From CALEUX01 sp964608615 (GTDB lineage: Bacteria; Bacteroidota; Bacteroidia; Bacteroidales; Marinilabiliaceae): a stretch of DNA of 64,000 nt. The number at the start of each line of letters is the position of its first letter. Position 1 is the stretch's first letter. The stretch is taken from NCBI GenBank assembly GCA_964608615.1, contig CAZSQG010000006.1, positions 1-64,000 of the forward strand, written 5' to 3'. This document shows, piece by piece, positions 7,467 to 16,628 of the stretch. The notes beneath the pieces were generated by a model. That model ran no database searches, was not told the DNA's origin, and worked only from the letters and a program-made list of their open reading frames with translations. Position numbers and translations under genes: made by a program.

Positions 7467-8459
7467 TCAAGGAATAAAAACCTCCAAAAGACGGACATTT
7501 GGTTCAGGAACCAGAATCAACAGTCGTAAATCCGATGGAATCAATATAGTTTCACCCTTCTTAATCTGCTCCTTCAAACCATCACCATACTCCAACACAG
7601 CCATTCCATCAGTGCAAATTAGTATAACAAAGGAATCGAGATGGTAATAATCACGTTCAATTGGTTTGTCAACTTCCAATAAACTGGTGACAAAATAAGG
7701 CGATTTCACAACCTCCACAGCCTTATTGATTTCAGCAACATAATCAGTCTTATACGAATCAGGCACCTTAAAATCAATAGCTTCCAATGCCAGCTCGGTA
7801 TGTAAATCACGAGCATTACCGTTATCATCTCTACGATTAAAATCATAAATACGGTAAGTAACATTCGAAGTCTGTTGAATTTCGGCCAACATAATACCAC
7901 CACCAATAGCGTGTACTCTTCCAGCAGGAATATAAAACACATCACCTGATGCTACCTTATGTTTTGCCAATAGCGATTCCAGAGTATTGTCTTCTACAGC
8001 CTTAGCATAAACATCAGGCAAAATTTCTTTATTGAAACCACTGATCAAATAAGATCCTTTATCAGCTTGCATTACAAACCACATTTCCGTTTTCCCAAAA
8101 GAATTGTGCCGTAATGCAGCCAATTCATCATCAGGATGTACCTGAATTGAAAGAGCTTCACGTGCATCGATAAACTTTATTAACAGAGGAAACTCGTCAC
8201 CAAACCTTGAATAGACCCTCTCACCAACAAGGTCGCCCATATAAATTTCAATCAATTCATTTAAACTATTCCCCTGCAAAAAACCATTTGCCACAACCGA
8301 AACATTTCCTTCTACTCCCGACAATTCCCAACTTTCACCAATATTGGACAAATCGCCCATTGGTTTTCCAAGAATAGTATTGAGTTTTTTCCCGCCCCAG
8401 ATTTTATCCATCAGGATTGGACTGAATTTTAAAGGATATAGCTTTGTTGTCATTATCAA
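7467..8459 (-). CDS. manA: Mannose-6-phosphate isomerase, class I
   Basis: Interconverts fructose 6-phosphate and mannose 6-phosphate with a bound zinc, feeding mannose use or GDP-mannose formation. The 330-residue protein has the cupin-type type I signatures: IQVHPDDELA with zinc-binding His, KTEMWFVM, and a C-terminal RVHAIGGG. The start at 8459 is ATGATAATGAC; the second ATG two codons later is equally possible. Transcribed alone from a promoter at 8469-8476, divergent from engB. Confidence 0.93.
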   Translation of the reverse strand: MIMTTKLYPLKFSPILMDKIWGGKKLNTILGKPMGDLSNIGESWELSGVEGNVSVVANGFLQGNSLNELIEIYMGDLVGERVYSRFGDEFPLLIKFIDAREALSIQVHPDDELAALRHNSFGKTEMWFVMQADKGSYLISGFNKEILPDVYAKAVEDNTLESLLAKHKVASGDVFYIPAGRVHAIGGGIMLAEIQQTSNVTYRIYDFNRRDDNGNARDLHTELALEAIDFKVPDSYKTDYVAEINKAVEVVKSPYFVTSLLEVDKPIERDYYHLDSFVILICTDGMAVLEYGDGLKEQIKKGETILIPSDLRLLILVPEPNVRLLEVFIP

Positions 8460-8468
8460 GTTTTTTTA

Positions 8469-8476
8469 CAAAGATA
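8469..8476 (-). promoter_or_regulatory. Predicted -7 element for manA
   Basis: Minus-strand TATCTTTG is a full TAnnTTTG match 10 bp from the manA ATG, giving a very short leader. The 107-bp divergent region holds this and the engB promoter. Confidence 0.55.
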
Positions 8477-8561
8477 AAAAGAAGGGAGAGATTCCTATAT
8501 AGGAAAAAAAATTAGCCCAACCTTTATTGATTATTTTCAAGGCTTTTCTATAATCAATGAC

Positions 8562-8569
8562 TACTTTTG
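8562..8569 (+). promoter_or_regulatory. Predicted -7 element for engB, decides its start
   Basis: TACTTTTG matches TAnnTTTG. It overlaps the first codons of the longest frame (ATG at 8557), which argues that translation starts at the ATG at 8584 instead. Confidence 0.5.
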
Positions 8570-8583
8570 TAAAAAAAAAATAT

Positions 8584-9210
8584 ATGATTATTAAAAACTC
8601 GAAGTTTTTAGTAAGTAACCAATCACTACAAAAGTGTCCCACCCCAAATAAGCCTGAATTTGCTTTTATCGGGCGCTCAAATGTTGGAAAGTCATCTCTG
8701 ATAAATATGTTATGCCAATCAAAAAGCTTGGCAAAAACATCATCCACACCAGGTAAAACACAATTAATCAACCACTTTATTATTAACGAATCGTGGTTTC
8801 TTGTTGATTTACCGGGTTATGGATATGCTAAATTATCAAAAACTAAAAAGGAACCATTTGTCAAGATGATTCAGGATTATATCATAAAAAGAGATAATCT
8901 AATGTGTTTGTTTGTTTTGATAGATTCCCGACTTGACCCCCAGCCAATTGATATTGAGTTCATGAACCAACTGGGAACCGATGGGATTCCATTTGTTATT
9001 GTTTTCACAAAAACAGATAAGTTGGGGAAAGAAAAATACAATACTCAAATAGATAGTTACAAACAAAAACTTCTCGAAGATTGGGAAGAATTACCTCCTG
9101 TTTTTATAACATCAGCAACAAAAAGAGAGGGTCGCGAAGAGATTTTAAATTTTATTGAAGATATAATGAAAGACTGGAAACCTTTGACGATGAAAAATAA
9201 GTCGCAATGA
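8584..9210 (+). CDS. engB: Ribosome biogenesis GTPase EngB (YihA/YsxC)
   Basis: TRAFAC-class GTPase needed for maturation of the large ribosomal subunit. The 208-residue protein has G1 GRSNVGKSS, G3 DLPGYG and G4 TKTDK. I chose the ATG at 8584 (MIIKNSKFLVSN) rather than 8557: family members begin with MIIK, and a TAnnTTTG promoter overlaps the upstream codons. It is monocistronic, followed by 182 bp of AT-rich spacer before prs. Confidence 0.94.
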   Translation: MIIKNSKFLVSNQSLQKCPTPNKPEFAFIGRSNVGKSSLINMLCQSKSLAKTSSTPGKTQLINHFIINESWFLVDLPGYGYAKLSKTKKEPFVKMIQDYIIKRDNLMCLFVLIDSRLDPQPIDIEFMNQLGTDGIPFVIVFTKTDKLGKEKYNTQIDSYKQKLLEDWEELPPVFITSATKREGREEILNFIEDIMKDWKPLTMKNKSQ

Positions 9211-9340
9211 TGAATAATTTGAGATTATAATTTATTATCTCTAAAGCTTAAATTAACAATACTTATCACAAGATTTCGGAAAATTATATTGATTCATAAC
9301 TTTATTGTTAATCTATTATTAATAGAGTATGAATTTTAAT

Positions 9341-9348
9341 TATCTTTG
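9341..9348 (+). promoter_or_regulatory. Predicted -7 element for prs
   Basis: TATCTTTG, a full TAnnTTTG match, 44 bp before the prs ATG and followed by a short leader. Confidence 0.5.
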
Positions 9349-9392
9349 TCCGGTAAAACAAACTTTACAACAACCTGTAAAATAGCAATTTA

Positions 9393-10331
9393 ATGCCACC
9401 AAAAGCGCCCATCAAGATTTTCTCCGGATCAGAGACACGATATCTGGCAGAAAAAATTAGTTTATGCTCAGGTCGCGAGCTTGGAAACGTCAAAGTGATT
9501 CATTTCAGTGACGGAGAATTCGCCACCGCCTTTGAAGAAACTGTTCGTGGCTCACATGTCTTCCTGATTCAATCAACGTTTCCTCCCAGCGATAATCTGT
9601 TTGAATTACTCATGATGATTGATGCTGCCAAGAGGGCTTCGGCTTATAAAATTGTTGCCGTTATTCCCTATCTTGGATTTGCCCGGCAAGACCGCAAAGA
9701 CCAGCCTCGGGTATCAATCGGAGCCAAACTGGTAGCCGACATGTTGTCAACTGCCGGCGTGAGCCGCATTATAACCATGGATTTACATGCCGACCAGATA
9801 CAGGGATTCTTCGATATACCGGTTGATCATCTTTATGCTTCCAGTATTTTTGTCCCTTATATCCGACAACTTGGACTTAAAGATTTAGTAATTGCATCAC
9901 CAGATGTTGGCGGAACCAAAAGGGCAAATACTTATTCCAAATTTCTTGAAACACCAATGGTTATTTGTCATAAATACCGATCCAGAGCCAATGTTATTGA
10001 CGACATGCGCATTATAGGCGACGTAGCAGGAAAAAATGTTGTTATACTGGATGATATGGTTGATACAGCCGGCACACTATGTAAAGCGGCTGAAATGATG
10101 ATGGAACAAGGAGCCACCAGCGTTAGAGCTTTTGCAACTCACGCCGTTCTTTCGGGACCTGCTTATGAAAGAATAGAAAACTCGCCACTCACCGAACTAT
10201 ATGTAACCGACTCTATTCCCCTTAAAAGAGAATCACCAAAAATAAAGGTTCTAAGTGTGGCACAACTCTTTTCCGATACTATTGACAAAGTTTATAATTA
10301 CCAATCAATAAGCACACAATTTGTAATATAA
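9393..10331 (+). CDS. prs: Ribose-phosphate pyrophosphokinase
   Basis: Makes PRPP from ribose 5-phosphate and ATP for nucleotide, histidine and tryptophan synthesis. The 312-residue class I enzyme shows the flexible-loop and ATP motifs (FARQDRK), the PRPP synthase signature DLHADQIQGFFDIPVDHL, and the PRPP-binding loop VVILDDMVDTAGTL. The length matches the family. rplY follows in the same direction after 102 bp with its own promoter. Confidence 0.96.
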   Translation: MPPKAPIKIFSGSETRYLAEKISLCSGRELGNVKVIHFSDGEFATAFEETVRGSHVFLIQSTFPPSDNLFELLMMIDAAKRASAYKIVAVIPYLGFARQDRKDQPRVSIGAKLVADMLSTAGVSRIITMDLHADQIQGFFDIPVDHLYASSIFVPYIRQLGLKDLVIASPDVGGTKRANTYSKFLETPMVICHKYRSRANVIDDMRIIGDVAGKNVVILDDMVDTAGTLCKAAEMMMEQGATSVRAFATHAVLSGPAYERIENSPLTELYVTDSIPLKRESPKIKVLSVAQLFSDTIDKVYNYQSISTQFVI

Positions 10332-10335
10332 TTAT

Positions 10336-10343
10336 TATATTTG
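10336..10343 (+). promoter_or_regulatory. Predicted -7 element for rplY
   Basis: TATATTTG followed by cgg just after the prs stop. It leaves a leader of about 85 nt with modest GC-rich pairing potential (gcccaattcagggc). An L25-binding autoregulatory leader is conceivable but not shown. Confidence 0.5.
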
Positions 10344-10433
10344 CGGCCCAATTCAGGGCATCGTGTGATGGGAGATTAAGGATTTACCTCATTCGAAACT
10401 TAATTTTGAGTAGCACAAACTAATTAATTTATC

Positions 10434-11006
10434 ATGCAAAAAATTGAGATTAAAGCAGTAAAGCGTGAAAACCTTGGTAAAACTGCAACTAAATTACTTC
10501 GCAAAAGCGAACAGGTACCATGTGTTCTTTATGGTGGCGCAGAAATAGTACATTTCTATTCTTCACAAAAAGAATTTAAAAAATTGGTTAACACACCCAA
10601 TGTTTATTTGATAACTATAAATGTTGATGGAAGTTCCTTTAACGCGATCATCAAAGATTTACAGTTTCACCCTGTAAGCGACCAGATCCTTCACGCTGAT
10701 TTTCTTCAAATATCTGAAGACAAACCTTTAACCATCGAGATTCCTGTAAAACTTGAAGGTGTATCTGAAGGTGTTAAAGCCGGAGGTAAACTGCAACTCG
10801 AGCAAAGAAAGCTTCGTGTTAAAGGTTTAGCTAAACATATTCCTGACGAGCTAATTGTTAACATTAACGAACTGGGATTAGGAAGAGGTATTCAGGTTGG
10901 AAATCTTGAGTATCCGAAACTAGAGTTGCTAAATGCTAAAAACTCTGTTGTTGTTTCAGTAAAACTTACAAGAGCTGCACGTGCTGCTGCTCAACAAAAA
11001 GGATAA
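10434..11006 (+). CDS. rplY: Ribosomal protein bL25, CTC type
   Basis: Binds the loop-E region of 5S rRNA in the central protuberance. At 190 residues it is the long general-stress (CTC) form: an N-terminal L25 domain to about residue 92 and a C-terminal TL5-like beta domain. Typical motifs are FNAIIKDLQFHPVSDQILHAD and SEGVKAGGKLQ. A strong terminator follows at 11023-11054. The prs-rplY-pth order is common in bacteria. Confidence 0.95.
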   Translation: MQKIEIKAVKRENLGKTATKLLRKSEQVPCVLYGGAEIVHFYSSQKEFKKLVNTPNVYLITINVDGSSFNAIIKDLQFHPVSDQILHADFLQISEDKPLTIEIPVKLEGVSEGVKAGGKLQLEQRKLRVKGLAKHIPDELIVNINELGLGRGIQVGNLEYPKLELLNAKNSVVVSVKLTRAARAAAQQKG

Positions 11007-11022
11007 TTTTACTCCTTATAAT

Positions 11023-11054
11023 AAAAACCTCCATATCTTTATATGGGGGTTTTT
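11023..11054 (+). terminator. Intrinsic terminator after rplY
   Basis: 14-bp arms (aaaaacctccatat and atatgggggttttt, one G-T pair) around a cttt loop, ending in a T run. Confidence 0.85.
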
Positions 11055-11080
11055 GTGTCTTATTACATGCCAACTTTAGA

Positions 11081-11716
11081 ATGATTAAAAGAATTTTCAA
11101 TATTTTCACCCGAACAAAAAGTTCCCCTAAAAAGGAAAGTATAAATCCAGACATGAAATACCTGATAACTGGCCTTGGAAATATAGGTAGTGAGTACGAA
11201 CACACCCGTCATAATATAGGATTCGATATACTCGATGAACTTGCCAAAACTGAAGGCTTGTCGTTTGAGGTACAACGATACGGATCGGTTGCAGAATATC
11301 GGTACAAGGGTCGTGTATTTATCCTTCTTAAACCGAGCACCTATGTTAATCTCAGTGGAAAAGCGGTCAGTTTCTGGATGCAAAAAGAAAAAATAAAGAT
11401 TGAAAATCTACTCGTTATTGTGGATGATATAGCATTACCATTCGGTTCTTTACGTGTAAAATCAAAGGGAAGCGATGCCGGCCATAATGGGCTAAAAAGC
11501 ATTCAATCAATCCTGGGTCACAACCAATTTGCCCGATTGCGATTTGGTATCGACGATAATTTCACCCGTGGTCACCAGGCCGATTACGTTTTAGGAAATT
11601 GGACTGCCGATGAAAAAGCAGCTCTTCCTGAGAGAATAGATAAAGCTATTGAAATTATTAAAACCTTTGGCACAATTGGAACTCAACAAACAATGAACCT
11701 TTTTAATAATAAATAA
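11081..11716 (+). CDS. pth: Peptidyl-tRNA hydrolase
   Basis: Hydrolyses peptidyl-tRNA released during abortive translation. The catalytic His lies in HTRHNIGFD, and KPSTYVNLSG plus GSDAGHNGLKS are diagnostic. The frame begins at 11081 with a basic 24-residue extension before the canonical MKYLITGLGN (ATG at 11153). Similar short extensions occur in Bacteroidota Pth, so I keep the long form (211 aa); the shorter start remains possible. Followed 11 bp later by an S4-domain gene, probably one transcript. Confidence 0.93.
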   Translation: MIKRIFNIFTRTKSSPKKESINPDMKYLITGLGNIGSEYEHTRHNIGFDILDELAKTEGLSFEVQRYGSVAEYRYKGRVFILLKPSTYVNLSGKAVSFWMQKEKIKIENLLVIVDDIALPFGSLRVKSKGSDAGHNGLKSIQSILGHNQFARLRFGIDDNFTRGHQADYVLGNWTADEKAALPERIDKAIEIIKTFGTIGTQQTMNLFNNK

Positions 11717-11727
11717 ATCTCATTGCC

Positions 11728-12126
11728 ATGAACTCTTCCGATCATCTGGTACGTATTGATAAGTTCCTATGGACTGTGCGGCTCTTTAAAACCAGAAGCC
11801 TGGCCACCGAAGAATGTAAAAAAGGCAGGGTTTTAATAGACGGCATACCTGTTAAGTCGTCACGCATGGTAAAAAAGGGAGATGAAATTTCCATAAAAGA
11901 ACCTCCAATATTCAGAATTTATAAGGTTATTGAATTATCGGATAAAAGAATGGGAGCCAAACTAATACCCGGCTTTATTGTTGACATAACGCCTCAAGAC
12001 CAGCTTGAGATGCTTGAACTAACCAAATTGGCTAATAAATTAAACAGAGCCCGTGGCATGGGGCGTCCCACTAAAAAAGACCGCCGCGAGATGAATAGCT
12101 TTATTGATGGAGATAAAGATGAATAG
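11728..12126 (+). CDS. S4-domain RNA-binding protein, Hsp15/HslR type
   Basis: A 132-residue protein with an N-terminal S4 fold (RIDKFLWTVRLFKTRSLATE, then KSSRMVKKGDEI). The tail is basic (ARGMGRPTKKDRREM), as in heat-shock protein 15, which binds stalled 50S subunits carrying nascent chains. Its position 11 bp after pth fits a shared role in rescuing stalled translation. Function in this organism is inferred from the family. Confidence 0.9.
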   Translation: MNSSDHLVRIDKFLWTVRLFKTRSLATEECKKGRVLIDGIPVKSSRMVKKGDEISIKEPPIFRIYKVIELSDKRMGAKLIPGFIVDITPQDQLEMLELTKLANKLNRARGMGRPTKKDRREMNSFIDGDKDE

Positions 12127-12182
12127 TTCATTAATATAATCCAATCTTCCAGACAATAATAAAAAACACAACAAGAAAAAAA

Positions 12183-12731
12183 ATGTTTACATCCCGAGAA
12201 AAGAAAAAAAATAACATAGCCGAATATGTCATTTATATGTGGCAGGTTGAGGATTTAATAAGAGCCAACCAATGCGATATAAACATGATTAATAATACAA
12301 TAATAAAGCAATACACGGTTGATAAAGCTCAAGAGCCCGAGTTAACTGAATGGTGGGACAGCCTTGTAGAAATGATGAAACTGGAACAAAAAGAAAAATC
12401 CGGGCATCTTCAATTCATCATTAATACCGTTAATGATATTAACAACTTACATTTACGCCTGCTTAAAGATCCCGAGCACATTTCTTACCAGGTACGTTTT
12501 CAGTATATTGAACCTCTGATTAAAGAACTAGAAACCAAAACCAATCCAAAACCCGAAAACGATATTGAGTTAATGCTAGGTGCCATTTATAATTCTTTCA
12601 TCCTAAAATTAAAAGGCACAAACATTTCGGATGGCACTAATAATGCGCTACAAATATTCGCAGGATTTCTTGCAACACTTTCTCTATTATATAAAGAAGA
12701 TCAGGAAGGCACTCTTTTCCCTGATGAATAG
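12183..12731 (+). CDS. DUF4924 family protein
   Basis: A 182-residue, mainly helical cytosolic protein. It matches the Bacteroidota-restricted DUF4924 pattern: an N-terminal EYVIYMWQVEDLIRA, a central EWWDSLVEMM and a helical middle ending near YIEPLIKELE. Function unknown. There is no signal peptide or membrane segment. It faces the convergent DCC gene, whose stop is 14 bp away. Confidence 0.85.
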   Translation: MFTSREKKKNNIAEYVIYMWQVEDLIRANQCDINMINNTIIKQYTVDKAQEPELTEWWDSLVEMMKLEQKEKSGHLQFIINTVNDINNLHLRLLKDPEHISYQVRFQYIEPLIKELETKTNPKPENDIELMLGAIYNSFILKLKGTNISDGTNNALQIFAGFLATLSLLYKEDQEGTLFPDE

Positions 12732-12745
12732 ATCACCAAGATTTT

Positions 12746-13120
12746 TTATCCAAGGTAACACTTTTGACGCTTCCCAAACCAAATATACCTGTTACGTGCA
12801 ACATGCTGATAAAGCCATGATAGAATCCTTTTAGGCAACCAATTCAATAAAGTCCCCGTAGTTCGCCACCAAAAAGTCCCATTCCGCATTATAAAAACTA
12901 TAGCTTCATAACCTTTATAAATACCTGAATCACAAACCAGAAGTACTTCATCCGGCATTTCTAAAGGCAATCCATATGATTTTAGTATTTGCACACCTTT
13001 ATCCGATTGAACCGGAACCAATTGAAGCAATTGCCCATAGTTAACAAGAAGTTTTCTTGCAAAAAAACTGCATAAAACACAAAATCCGTCAAAAAGCAAT
13101 ATTCCGTTTGTAAGAGCCAT
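12746..13120 (-). CDS. DCC-type thiol-disulfide oxidoreductase-like protein (DUF393)
   Basis: A 124-residue protein with the family hallmark near the start: LLFDGFCVLCSFFARKLL, where DGFCVLC holds a CxxC pair. LVPVQSDKG and YKGYEAIVFIM follow, also typical of DUF393. The biochemical role is unproven for the family; a redox function is inferred from the CxxC and thioredoxin-like fold. Single gene, convergent with DUF4924. Confidence 0.88.
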   Translation of the reverse strand: MALTNGILLFDGFCVLCSFFARKLLVNYGQLLQLVPVQSDKGVQILKSYGLPLEMPDEVLLVCDSGIYKGYEAIVFIMRNGTFWWRTTGTLLNWLPKRILSWLYQHVARNRYIWFGKRQKCYLG

Positions 13121-13486
13121 TTTTTTTGATATTCAATTATCTATAAAACAATGGTCTCTACAGAATAGTTCCGAGTACCATCAATAAACTTTCAAACGTG
13201 AATAAGTTGTCGTTTGGTCTCCCGTCTTTCACCAGCTACAAGTAGTAGCAATTCATCGGGAGAACTCCATGTGAGCTGTTTTCATTGGTGTTTGTGTTTC
13301 TCCGCTAACATGTTCGTTTCATATCATTACTTCAAGCTGCCACCATTTCCGTGAACTCCTCCTCTAATATTAAACAATCGAATGGAGAAAAAATAGATAT
13401 CGACTCCCCTGTTTATTAGAATACCCAACATATAGTCATAAAAAAAGCGCCATAAACGTGGCGCTTTTTTATAGTACATATCAATA
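13121..13486. other. Gene-free stretch between DCC gene and the OmpA pair
   Basis: 366 bp with no gene I can support. The minus strand has a short open stretch around 13195-13285 (reading KQLTWSSPDELLLL and on to IHV) that lacks a start and could be a remnant. The right end holds the OmpA operon terminator. Confidence 0.5.
13441..13470 (-). terminator. Terminator of the OmpA-like operon
   Basis: Perfect 12-bp arms (aaaaaagcgcca and tggcgctttttt) with a 6-nt loop, 16 bp after the second OmpA-like stop. Confidence 0.88.
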
Positions 13487-14770
13487 TCAACGTTTAAATA
13501 CCATATCAACACGCCGATTGGCAAATTTCTGCACCTTGGTAGTTAAATCTCCCTCTCCCGTAATTGGTAATTCGCTTCCTTTGGGTACAATTTTTATATT
13601 GGACGCATCAGCACCAAGCTCATTCACAAGAAAATCAACAACCTTATCACATTGTTTTTGGCTCAAATCAATATGATCGCCAGCATCCTGGGGCGACACA
13701 TGACCATAAACTTCAAGCACAGTGCCCGGGTTCTGTTTCATCTGTACTACTGCCTCAGCCATAAGAACTTTATCTTCCATGTCGAATGAAATATTCCCTC
13801 CTGCCGGAAAGAAAATCGTTCTTACATAAGAAGTTTCATACATCACGATAAGAGACTCCTGTATTAAAACCGAATCACGTTTAACCGGCCTGTTTTCTTT
13901 ATATTTATTAATTTCATCTTCAAGTTGGGCTATTTCACCCTCCATAGGATCCTTTTTAGGACGACCAAAGAGGTTAAAACCATAACCACGATAAGTCCAC
14001 CTCATATGACGCTTATCTTTCTTCCCAATCTTATAGCTCAAATGAAGACCGGAAAAAAGGTAACGATCGTTGGTTGAACCGGTTAATACATTATCAAGAT
14101 TATCGCTGGCACATAATCGTATACTGGTTTCCCATGCAACATCAAAGCTTTTGTTAATCCTGTACATTAATCCGGCAGTCATAGGAATAACAAACTCCAT
14201 CCTACGTTCAATCTTTTTATATGGATAAGTATAAGGATCATAACCATAAACCATTAATTGATCAGAGCCTCCTCCCAAATCAGAGTCCAGTACCGGACTG
14301 TTATCTGAGATATAATTAAGATGCGATCTAAAAAAAGTTGCTCCAACACCTACTTTTAAATAGATATTCCATCTATCATTTATTGGTCCGGGAGCAGATG
14401 TTAATTGATTCAGAAAAAGAACAGCACTCAACGATCCTTCATGAAAGTCGCCCTTAAAATAATACTCACCTGATTCACCATTCATCTTACCCATTAAATA
14501 TTGTAAATCTAAGGCAAATGATGGGAAAAGCTGTTTGCTAAGTATAACTGACGTACCAAAATCAATTTTCTCCTTGGGGAAAATTGAATAATCCGTCATA
14601 TCAGCGTACATAATCAAGGGGCCATATCCTACTGTCAAAGCCCATGTATTGAACTTTTTTTCAGCAGAATAACGCATCTCCTCTTCAATGATTCGCTCAT
14701 CGGTCTTCCTAACCTGGGCAATTAAACCCGAAGAAAGCAACAGTAAAAAATATAATACAAAAGTCCTCAT
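13487..14770 (-). CDS. OmpA family outer-membrane protein, second of a pair
   Basis: A 427-residue protein with a signal peptide (to about residue 18, ending GLIAQ) and an N-terminal outer-membrane beta-barrel-like region to about 250 (ALTVGYGPLIMYADMTDY). A short coiled segment follows (LEDEINKYKENR), then a C-terminal OmpA/MotB-like domain from about 310 (VYGHVSPQDAG, ANRRVDMVF). The peptidoglycan-contact motif is divergent compared with its neighbour. It starts 12 bp after its paralogue and shares its promoter and terminator. Confidence 0.85.
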   Translation of the reverse strand: MRTFVLYFLLLLSSGLIAQVRKTDERIIEEEMRYSAEKKFNTWALTVGYGPLIMYADMTDYSIFPKEKIDFGTSVILSKQLFPSFALDLQYLMGKMNGESGEYYFKGDFHEGSLSAVLFLNQLTSAPGPINDRWNIYLKVGVGATFFRSHLNYISDNSPVLDSDLGGGSDQLMVYGYDPYTYPYKKIERRMEFVIPMTAGLMYRINKSFDVAWETSIRLCASDNLDNVLTGSTNDRYLFSGLHLSYKIGKKDKRHMRWTYRGYGFNLFGRPKKDPMEGEIAQLEDEINKYKENRPVKRDSVLIQESLIVMYETSYVRTIFFPAGGNISFDMEDKVLMAEAVVQMKQNPGTVLEVYGHVSPQDAGDHIDLSQKQCDKVVDFLVNELGADASNIKIVPKGSELPITGEGDLTTKVQKFANRRVDMVFKR

Positions 14771-14782
14771 TAGTAAACGATT

Positions 14783-16099
14783 TTATTCTGTTATCTGGAA
14801 AATGTCAACCCGACGATTAACCAGATGAACTCCTCTTGGTGCGAGTGATCTGGTATCAGATAACAATTCTTTCTTGCCCTTGGGTTCTGTTTCAAATCGG
14901 GATGCATCAATTCCATAATCTTTTGTAAGAACATCCACAACCGACTTACAACGGCGTTCACTTAATGGAACGTTATATTCGTAAGAACCTCTGTCGTCAC
15001 AATATCCCTGAACAAGAATTCGAGCCTCCGGATTATTTCGCATAAACCGTGCAACATTGGCTAATGAGCGGTGAGCCCTTGATGTTATAACAGATTTATC
15101 AAAATCGAAGAAAACAGATGAAGCAAATGATTCTTTCTTAATTATACGCTCTGTTTGAATGACGGTAGTATCGCTTACTACACTATCATTGGCAGCCAGG
15201 TTTGCTAGCTCCTGACGCAAAGAATCAAGCTTTTGTGCCAATGGATCCCTTGATCGATCTCTTTCGTATGACAGGTTAAAATCTTTATATGTCCATGAAG
15301 CATGGCGCTTGTCTTTCTTACCTATCTTGTAGGTTAAAGAAACAGCTGCGTACATATAAGAATCGTTATCAGCACCTGTCATGTCAATATCCAAATCATC
15401 GGAAACTAGATTACGAAGTGTAGTTTCAAATCCAACATCAAAACTCTTACTAATCCTGTAATCTACTCCTAATCCAATAGGTATAACAACATGGCTTTTC
15501 CTTTTCACCTCTTCAGCAGGATTCTCTCTGTTATAACCAATAACAAGGTAATCAGTTCCATTCCAGTCGGAATAATTGGTTGGATATCCACCAGCGCCCC
15601 CACCTCCAAATATATCATCAACAGTAAGGTAATTATCAGTTCCCTGTTCACGCATAGCAGTACGAAAGTAATTAACCCCTATTCCAAGTTTGGCATATAT
15701 ATTCCACTTGTCACGCATGGGGCCACCAATAATAAGCTGGTTTAATGATGCACTTACGTTAAAGGAGACCTCTCTAAAATCACCTTCAAAATAGCGTTTG
15801 TATTTCTGACCATACATATCGGCCATCATAAATTGGGCATCTACTGCCCAGGAACGGCCAAATTGGCGAGCTAAACTAAACGATGGTCCAAACTTCCAGT
15901 TGTTTGATGGGAAAATGGTATAATCAATGACATCACCATAGTAAATAACCGGTCCAAAACCAACAGAAACCGACCATACGTTGTATTTTCCATCCCTACG
16001 GTAGATTTGTTCTTCCTCAAGGTTTCCAAAATCTATCTGGGAAAAACCAATCGAAGCCCCAGAAAATGAAATTAATAGCAAAAGTAAAATTCTCTTCAT
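14783..16099 (-). CDS. OmpA family outer-membrane protein, first of a pair
   Basis: A 438-residue protein: signal peptide (ends near SIGFSQ), beta-barrel region to about 265, coiled linker (LDSLRQELANLA), and a canonical OmpA C-terminal domain (SSVFFDFDKSVIT, VQGYCDDRGSYEYN, LSERRCKSVVD, NRRVDIF) that binds peptidoglycan. It shares many positions with the gene downstream, including KIGKKDKRHA/M followed by SWTY/RWTY, so the pair arose by tandem duplication. Likely links outer membrane and cell wall. Confidence 0.9.
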   Translation of the reverse strand: MKRILLLLLISFSGASIGFSQIDFGNLEEEQIYRRDGKYNVWSVSVGFGPVIYYGDVIDYTIFPSNNWKFGPSFSLARQFGRSWAVDAQFMMADMYGQKYKRYFEGDFREVSFNVSASLNQLIIGGPMRDKWNIYAKLGIGVNYFRTAMREQGTDNYLTVDDIFGGGGAGGYPTNYSDWNGTDYLVIGYNRENPAEEVKRKSHVVIPIGLGVDYRISKSFDVGFETTLRNLVSDDLDIDMTGADNDSYMYAAVSLTYKIGKKDKRHASWTYKDFNLSYERDRSRDPLAQKLDSLRQELANLAANDSVVSDTTVIQTERIIKKESFASSVFFDFDKSVITSRAHRSLANVARFMRNNPEARILVQGYCDDRGSYEYNVPLSERRCKSVVDVLTKDYGIDASRFETEPKGKKELLSDTRSLAPRGVHLVNRRVDIFQITE

Positions 16100-16170
16100 A
16101 TCACTGTAATTATCTCAATTAAGGCTTAATAAATTAGGTTCCTACTTTCAGGGGTAATGTAAATATTTAA

Positions 16171-16178
16171 CAAATGTA
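16171..16178 (-). promoter_or_regulatory. Predicted -7 element for the OmpA operon
   Basis: Minus-strand TACATTTG (TAnnTTTG), 72 bp before the first OmpA-like start, leaving a leader of about 65 nt. Confidence 0.45.
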
Positions 16179-16547
16179 ATAGTTATGTTTCATTAAAACA
16201 GTAAATCATTTAACTAATTAACTGATTTTCAAAATATTTTATCAGGTCAATTCAATTTTTAACAAAAGCATAACTAACAAAATTAAATATTTATATGAGC
16301 TCAAATACATATGTTAACCCACATTTTTACCAATAGATCAAAATATTACACCAATACTGCATTTTTATTGATAATAAACGAGAATAATTATTCAGGATCA
16401 AGATTATTGTTGATAAATGGAGTTTCACTAAACCTAAAATCCGTAGATATTATTATTGTATGATATACGAGGTTTAACTAAAAGCTAAAACAAAATACCC
16501 GGTAATCAAAGAATTAAACCTTGCGAATATGGGGTTATAACAAAATA

Positions 16548-16628
16548 CCTCAAAAACTAATTCCCCATAATCTAATTAAAACCTTTTATAAATAAAGGTT
16601 TTAATATATTAGGAATCATTTTTTGAGG
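16548..16628 (-). terminator. Long nested stem-loop downstream of dsbD
   Basis: An 81-bp imperfect palindrome. The outer arms are cctcaaaaa and tttttgagg, the middle attcc/ggaat, and the inner attaaaacctt/aaggttttaat around a short AT loop. It lies 37 bp after the dsbD stop and probably ends that transcript or protects its 3' end. Confidence 0.6.

Noticed and set aside
13327..13524. 65-codon minus-strand frame
   Set aside because: Runs through the OmpA terminator and overlaps the OmpA-like gene end; not a credible gene.
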